A stretch of DNA of 64,000 nt from Eupeodes corollae (taxonomy: Eukaryota; Arthropoda; Insecta; Diptera; Syrphidae). A program made the translations under genes and the position numbers. Positions 30,201 through 39,200 of this stretch are shown here, piece after piece. Under the pieces are notes generated by a model. The model was not told the DNA's origin, did no database searches, and worked only from the letters and a program-made list of their open reading frames with translations. How positions within the stretch are numbered: the first letter of the stretch is position 1; every line of letters begins with the position of its first letter. The DNA lies in assembly GCF_945859685.1 (NCBI RefSeq), contig NC_079148.1:44651946-44715945 (forward strand), given 5' to 3'.

Positions 30201-33200
30201 TTTGTATTCCTCCAAACGAACAACATGTTTCCTTGGCAATAAAGTTTTCAATATTTGCATATTTATTTTGGTTTCAGTGAAAAAGTTTCGAATCCTGTTG
30301 TGTCGCTTGTATCGCGATCTACAATTTAGCCGCGTATATACCATCAGGGAAAGAGAAAAAGAGAGAGAGAGAGAAGGAGTCCCTTTTTCGATATCCCATA
30401 TCCTGGTTACGGATTAAAACAAATTTACCAACCATCAGGATACTCATCGTATTCTCATTTTTTGTACCCTATAAACTATGTCTAGGTAGTATCCATAAAT
30501 ATATGTATGTATGTTTTTGTGCAAAATGGATAACGTTGATTGTATTCGGACTTCGGACAACATACATCCTCCATTTCTCTCGATGAAATGAAATGAAATA
30601 AAATGGTACCACTGCACTGAGTTGTGTAAGGATACAAAAATAAATCCTGGCCCTATCCTAGAACTGCATGAGTTTTTTTCCCATCATTTTGATTTTATTT
30701 TTTAACTTTGTCGTTTTTTCGTTGTTTTTTAAGGGATTTATGGGTAAACATATAAAAAAACATTATGTTTGGGTTTCATTGAATATCAAAAAGTTAAGGA
30801 AAAATATATTGTGCAATATTATATGTATGTATGCACGTTCAGAGCTTTATTTGTAGGTTGGTTCATCGTGTGCACCAATGCTTCACCAATCTTTATGATA
30901 TCACTGACAAGCTTCATGAAAAAAATTGCTTTCACAGAGGTTTTAAATTCAGCATATTGAAATTGAAGAGGTTTGTATTTTTTTGTTTTTGAAATATTGT
31001 ATGTATACTTACGGATCCTTTTCGGCCGGGAAAACTAAAGAACACATCAGGACCGTTCCGGTGAGGCATTTGACGGAGAACATTTAATAACTTCGCTGAA
31101 TGTCGAGGCTGAAATGATGATGAATATAAATTTTAATAAAACTCTGCATGTGAGTATGAACTTTTCATTTTTTTAAATATTTTTTTGTTTGTTTTTATGA
31201 ACGCAAAAATGAACTCTTACCCATTTGCCATTGACAGCTTTCATCGTACCAAACAGGAGTTTTAACTCTTTTACTGTGATACTATAACTCGCTAGGACAC
31301 CGAGCATTTCAATCAGAAGGTCTGCAAAAACATAAATAGGAAAACAAAAGGCATTAAATTGAAAAATAAAATATTAAACATTTGTATTTTATTCTTTTGA
31401 TAACAACGAAGCAATCAACTATTAATAAAGACCTCTGGAGGAGAGATTAAGAACGTACAAAATTATTATTGGTCATTTTGCGGTTATTCAAACGTTCATC
31501 AGCGAAGGAAAACATTGCCATCAATATTTCATTTGTGATACAGTTTTTATTATAAAATTTTAATCGAGATTTTAATAATGTTAAACAAATAGTCTGAGAC
31601 ATGAAGCCTTCCCCAATAAAAGGTTCTATTTTAAATAGCTCGCTATTTTCGGCAGATGTCACTTTTGAAGCAGCTAACTGTAGTCATTTGACGAGTAAGA
31701 AAAACATTATTACTTAAAATGGAATGGTAACATCTTCAATACCACACTGAATTGGTTAAAATTCACTATTAAATTGTGAACATTTTGTAGTCACTAAAAA
31801 ACAGCACTTTTGGGCAGCCGTAAAACACTTTCTCAGAAAGAAATGGTAAAATTCATGGAAAATTTTGAGCTATTAGGACAAATGACTGATGTAAAGAATC
31901 AAAAACTTGTCCGCCGCTCAAGAACTCAAACTATTTTTTTTTTAAAGAAGACCCCTCAAGACCTTAAAATGTAACTGATTGATACGCTTTTGAACTGGCG
32001 AAATAAGGCTGGTACAACTGTTATTCAGTGAACGCATTGTGGATTTTTTTAAAGGCCGTCATGACCGTTTTATTGGTCGAGATATTTGGTGATTTTAACG
32101 TTACAATTTTGTATTTGAGCCGCTTAAAAGATAAGGGTTATGATGTATCTTACTAGGCCACTTTATTGAAAATACAAGTCTTCAGCTTAGATGAATCTTT
32201 TTTTATTGTAGAATTAGAAAAAAACCTTCGGGCCGTTTAATAAAAGGAATATTGGATGAATTTAAGTCTGGAAAATTATAAAACAAATACTGGTGGTCTC
32301 CGTTTTGTCCCTTAGCCTTTTCTAATTTTTACTTGTGACATTTAGGAACTGTTCGAGATTTAAATCGAACACAGCATTACGATCCTAAGGAATTTGAATT
32401 TTCTCGAAATCAAACCGATAGATTTTATTAAATTTTCTCTAGAATGTGTGTTCTATATTTGGGTTCTTGCAATAAATACAAATATTTTTGTGCTACTCCA
32501 CAGAATTCTAAGCTTTTCGTATTCATTTCCAGACACATGTCTCTCCTCTTGAAACGTGGAACTGCAACGACAAAATATGTAAATTTCGACCTACACAGTG
32601 GTGAATAAGATACCACGTGGAATTTAATACTTCGAAAATGCAATAGAAAGATCACATATGCCATTGTACGATATCACCAAAAATGTCACAGTATGTTTTG
32701 GTTTTTTGAGACGAGAAAAGAAATTTGTATTCAATCATCTGCTTTTAGGAATGTTTACTTTTGTATTTTTGAGCCAAACTTTCGTCATACTCTTAGGTAC
32801 TGAGTTTTTTTCTTAAGCCGTACTACGCGAATGTAAAACTCCATAACAAATCAAAAAAATCAAATGGGGTGGCGCAACAGTCCGTTGTGAACCAGGGCCT
32901 AGTGACTTCCAACTCTCAACCATTCCTGTGTGCGAGTACTGTTGTCAGGAATGGAAGGGACCTACAATTTTAGGCCGAATCTGAACGGCTAGTTTGAGAA
33001 AGCACTTTTTTATGACAAGAATTACTCTTGAAAAACTTGAAAACTCCATGACACATTATGTTTTTCTTTAGCATTGAAATTTTTAAAGAATTGAAAACTA
33101 ATGTAATCTCAAAATGTTGTAATGCTTCTACTGTATTTATGACGTATAAGCTTTTAAATGCTTTAGAGAATACTTGTCTTCCCAAATACAAAAATGAAAC

Positions 33201-36200
33201 CTTTTATTGGAAAATCCATAAAAATTAATTTATTATTTGCACGTTTCGTGTAACGCTGTATCGATCTTTTGGAATTTGACAAAACAGATCGAATGAATGA
33301 TAACCAATTTAAAGAATAAAAAACTTCCAGAATATAGCTTTCATTGGTTGCCAAGTTCGTCCTTAATGAACTAATTTTTATAAACGAAAAGTTTAACTCA
33401 AAACTTAAGTCACTAAAATATTTTCTTTTTCTATATAAGATTTAAATCATAACTATTAATTTTTATATACTATGTAGTATGTCGAATTTTACACTGTCAG
33501 TATTTTCACAACATACACATCCATACACTCAGTATAACTTAATTCTCTGCACACACAAGTCGAACGATGCAACATTATAGGGCTTATCTTGATCAAATTT
33601 CTAAACGAATCATCCGAGCGCACACAATTTTTCTTCCTCCCTCCCTTCAAAAAATAATAATAATAATAAAAACTTCTTAAATATTCACTTCAGTTAACAG
33701 AGGATTACATTTTATCGTTTTGAAATATCTTAAGGACCTTTTATAAAATAGGTATACGAGTATGTTTGTATATGCTGTATAAGATTTGGGCTCTCTCTTC
33801 TTCAATCGTTCGGAATTGAGTATAGTCTTTGGTCCTTCGGAGGATATAAGATCGAGGATTTTATCTTGTCTAGCCTTTTTCTTTGCCTTAAAGCGGTGCG
33901 TTAGCGTTAACGTTGGACCGGGCGTCGTTCGTGATAGAAGGAAGGATAAAGTTTTGTCGTCGTTCATACATTTGTAATGATTTTGAAAGGATGTATGTGC
34001 ATTTGTATTAAAATATATAAATGTTCATGTTTGTTAGTAGGTTCTATTTAAGTTCCTTTTTTTTTCTTTTTTTGGTTCTCATTCTTATTTTAACCTCAAC
34101 AATTTTTCGGACGTGACTGGAAATCCCAATGCTGGAACTTACTCTGACAGTCAGAATGAAACTTGTGTAATGAAGGCACAATCGGAATAAGCAAGAACGG
34201 ATAAAATTTTATTTTACAAGGTCTTCTTCACCAATGGTCTGTTTTCTGTAGTCTCTGCATGCAATTCCATCACCCCCAAAAGACTATAGAGAAACATTTT
34301 TAAGGGTGAAAATGAAATAAAACTTTAATATGAGTCAAGGAATTGGATAGTTTCTTTATGTACATATACACGCAAAACATTGTTCGTGCAAGGATGATGT
34401 TTGTGTGGATTTAGTTACATCTCGAGAAAACTTTCAGCTTTGAAACTAGTTAGTTCCAAAATTCTTCTTTTTTTTCATATTATTGTCAGGTAGACGATGA
34501 AGTTCGGGCAACAGAAATATCCAATGAACCTTTAAAATAGTTTTTAGTTGACATAGAAAGATTTATAGGAAAAACAAAATGAAGTAAGATATGGGAAATA
34601 ATGGTGTATGGCTATACCGCGCTATACCGCTATACGGATAGGTACATAAATGTCGAATTGTTAAACTCAGCAAAAGTGACATCTTTCGTATACCCTACAG
34701 CATAAGGAATAAGATTGAGAAGAGAGAAAAAGAGAATATGGATCACATTTAATTCGTAAGGGATTTTTGTAGGTTAATTGTAATTCAGGCAGTCGTTCGT
34801 GTGACAAGTTTGGAAAAACTTTGATGAAAACTTTATTTCCAAACTCAACTGAAAATTAAGTTTAAGTTGGATTAAAATATGTGTCTAGGTATAGTATAGA
34901 GTATAGTGTGAATTATTTAATCAAGCTAATGTCACGAGACCTTAAGGGCAAAAGCTAAGGCACTTAGAGTGAAGATTTTCAATAGGTATGGCTACCTTTA
35001 CCCATTCTACATGACGATACTCGCAGATTAGTAACCCTCAGTAAAACTTTAACATCAGGTTGAACACGTTCAAGATTTAAATACTTTAATTAATCTCAAG
35101 GGTATTGAAAGCAGTATTTACATAGAGGTATTTAAAGGTAGAACAAACTTTTTGGAAAAGATCTTCCATAAGGGATTTCTAAGCTTTGATAGCCGCCATA
35201 TTGTTAAAGCTTCATCTGTCAAATTGGATGTGACTAATTTATGAGGATTTTTCAAATAATCGATACAATTACAAAATTGTTTTATTAAAATGTGTGTTCT
35301 GTTCGGTCAATGCTTTACTCGGTTAGTAGTGAAATTCAGATACCATATTTATTTCACAACGACATTGGCCAGGCAATCACTGTGATGTGAGATCGTAAAG
35401 TTCTTCGGCTTGAAAAGTATGAATTTTGGCAAATTTCTGAAATTACGGCTAAAGAACGAATCTCTGTACTTGATGGTACGACCGAAGTTAGGCGCGAGGG
35501 TATACTGATTAGCATTCATAGAAGCGCGAGTATAACGGCTAAACTGTTGAAGGGGTGGAATGCAGCTGGCTTTTTCACTAGAGCATACATCGTTAAAATA
35601 GCGGTAAAAAAGAGTGAGACAAGAAACCTTACGACGATGTTCAAGCGAATTAAATGAACTTATGATGATATTATCACCTATCAATTTATATGCTCTTTAT
35701 ATGTTGCAAGAGCACCAGCCCAGATATGGGAGTTATCCTCAAGCTTTGGACGTACATATCTCTTGTAGATAACAGACGGATCAGAAGGTGTGAAACATTT
35801 CTTGCAGAAAACCCACACATCTTGCGACATTTTTGGCCACAATGCGTATATAATCGTTCCACAAGAGGTGGTTGGTGATAGACATTCCGAAAATATCGAG
35901 ATGTTCAGTCTCCTTGATGCAAGTGCCATCCATGGATAATGGCAAGGGGTGTATGTCTCGCTTTAACGATACAAGACAGCATTTGTTTTTTGAAGCATTG
36001 AATTCGACGAAGATTTTTAATCCCCATCGAACAATGCTATTAAAAACGTAATTTAATGAATGAACTTGCAGTTCAACGTCTGAAGAAGAGTCTGAAAACG
36101 AATATGAAAAGCTAAGAGTACTATCGTCAGCGAAACAATGTATTGGATAAGAAGTTGCAGACAGGAGATCATAAATAAAAATGATAAAGAGTGTTGGAGA

Positions 36201-39200
36201 TAAAACAGATTCCTGGGGCGCATCAGCATTTAGTTTATGATTTTCAGACTTGTATTGAACGATTCAAAAGGTTATTACTAATCCAATGAAGGAGGGATTC
36301 GTGAAAAACGAAAGCACGCGTTTTCGATAGAAGAGTTTGATACCAAACCCTATCAAATGTTTTTGAAATATCAAGTGCAATAATCTTACTTTCTCCAAAA
36401 CGATGTAAAGATTTGCTCCACTATTCGGTGAGATGAACTATGAGATCATTAGTGGACCTATTGCTACGAAAGCCGTAATGACGATTTTCAAGATATTTCT
36501 TGAGCTGATATTTAATCAGAGTTTCCATGACCTTGGAAAGAAGGGACGTAAGTGCAATCGGTCGGTAATTGCATTGTCAAGAGGATTCGCCTTTTTTGGG
36601 AAGGGCTGGACAAATGCGGTTTTCCATCCGCTCGGAACGAGACCTGAGGAGTAGGACAGATGAAAAAGCTTACGCAGTGGTTTTGCCACCGTTGAAGAAC
36701 ACATCTTCAGAACGATAGCGGGAAGACCATCCAGACCAGCAGATTTATGAATGTTGAGACCTTTAAGAACTCTTGCCAAAGTACGAGTGCGAAAAGATAT
36801 TGGTGCAATTGAATCACTAACTTGCTCAAGTACAGGCGGAGCTACAACACTCACGGGCAGCGTTGAATTGGTACAGAACTGCCTAGAAAACAGATTATCT
36901 TTCTCTTAATAGCTAACAAGAGGAGTGTCATTGACAACGAGGGTAGGAACCGAGATAAAAATTTTGAGTGCCTTTGTGACACTTAATTTTTTTTTGCAGT
37001 AATTATTGGTCATGTACAAATTTGGTCCGTCGAATATGGGGGTTGCAGGCCTTCCTGGCTTGCTTGAACTTATTTCAGTTTTCCTCAGTTTGATTGGCTT
37101 TAAAACAGAAATGTATCTTTTGGACCTTAATAACCTCTTTACAGCTCGCATTGAACCATGCGTTTTCCCTAGGTCTGATGCTTTTAGCCCTATTCGGGAT
37201 AAAAGTTCTCATTCTCAGGAAAATCAAACTTGTGATCATATCAGCGCTGGCGTCAACGCAACCATCGAGGAAGCATAGTGACCAGTTAAAGATCCTAAAC
37301 TAATTATTGAGACCATCCCAGTTGGCTTTCTCGTATTGCCATACGGCTCTCTTGGGAGCTCTTTCTTTGACTGGAGAGTTTTGACACAAGAAATTTGCAG
37401 ATATGGCACAATGGTCAGATGTGCCAAGAGGAGATAAGAAACAAGTCAAGAGTATTTTCTGCTCTACCTTCCACGTCCGATATTCGAATGGGCTCGTTGA
37501 TCAGCTAAGTAAGGTGGTTCAACTCAGCGAAGATCTCACCACACACTCCTTCTGGTGTTGTCTGAGCCGAATGTTGAAGCCATAAAGAATGGTGTACATT
37601 ATAACAACGATTTAAGTGCGAGGATAGGACGAAACAATTCATTGAATGGGGTCAGACAAAGCATCAAATTCACGAGAAGTTGATACTATGTCTAAATTTA
37701 GGCTTCGATAAAGGAAGCAATAGTGAATGATTTGCTTATTTATTGAAAATTTAAAACACATGAAATTAAAGAAGGAATTGGTGCAAAGACCATATTGAGG
37801 TAAGAGCTGATAAGCAACATCATTCCTAATGTAAACGACGGGGGCATGGTAAAAAAAGAATAAAGGCACCAAGCTATACCCATGAAAAACTTCAGCAGTA
37901 TCGGACATCTCACCTACTTGGGTTTCACTCAGTGCAAAAACAGCTGGCCTGTCAAAACAGTATGGAAGCAAGCTCTAAGTCACGAATATTACAATAATCT
38001 TCCCTGAAATTTGCATTAGTTATAAAACGCCATGCAATTTGATGCACACGCTAAGTCGTGCGACGAGAAAAGAAGGATGGTACTCACTGTGCTATTGTTG
38101 TGCTTGGATTAAGTTAAAACAAGAACTCAAGCCAGTCAATCACCAGCAACGTCTTTTCTTCGCTGATTCAATTTGAAAAGCATTGCATTTTCATGTTGAA
38201 TCATCTTTGAGTTAAATAGATTTATTTGGAAAATCGAAGAATGGCTGATAAAAACCATCTTCATCATTATTTGTCACTGTTTGCTATAATTTGGACTTTC
38301 TGGGTTGGACTTTCTTTATTCAATAATTTTGAATATATTGCGCAAGCAAGTTATGATTAATAGTTCTTATGTCTAAATTGAGAGGGTTATGATGAGGATA
38401 ACGCTGGGTTGATTTTCAACAAGACGGCGCGGCGGCGCTAGGTTCACAAAAAGGAAACAGTACTAATCTTTCAAGAAACATTTTTTGACGGTGTAACAAA
38501 TGATTCAGGAATTTAAGGATGCAAATCGCAAAATTATTGATATCGAACTTATACAATGGGAACTTTCCGAATTTATCAAGGATATTTTGTTGCATCCGTA
38601 GCAACTATTTGGCAGATTTCGTTTAACATTGTTAATGGTATTTCTTATTACAATGAAACAAACATAAAATGATTTTTTTTTTAAGCTTTAAGGTAATTTT
38701 GGCGGCCTTGATACTAGAGGTGCTATCCTTTTAATGGTATTTATTTCTTCGAAATAGTATCTACTTTACTCTGAAAATATATTTTTTCCTAGCACTAAAC
38801 TCGGTTAGTATATACAATTAAATTGACCTAAATGTTGTAAATGATGAATAAATAAGGACATTTTAAGGTTCAAAATATATTCCAACATTATTGGCACCAA
38901 ATTACAATCAAGCATGAATTTGCAACTTCAGTAAAATTTAAATAATGCGTATATAATGAGCTTAAGAAAATTATTCCCCATTGTTTTGTCATTATTAATG
39001 TATGCTAATTTTGTCCTTGTTTATCCCGATAACTTGTTTTTTTTTCAACATCAATAAAGAAACAACAAAAAAATAAAACATTAAATCCTAATTAACGTCT
39101 TACATAATTTGTATCCATTAAAAAATTTGAAAAATTATGTTCACTTGACATAGGCTAATTTGAGTCAATTTAACTTTTTTATATACCTATAAAATACATC

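Noticed and set aside
30046..30417. Overlapping plus and minus ORFs of 123 and 66 codons
   Set aside because: Both contain low-complexity runs, including the GA microsatellite, and show no family signature.
38705..38735. Fragment GATACTAGAGGTGCTATCCTTTT resembling the RTE-like family
   Set aside because: Too short to separate from chance; no adjoining homology was seen.
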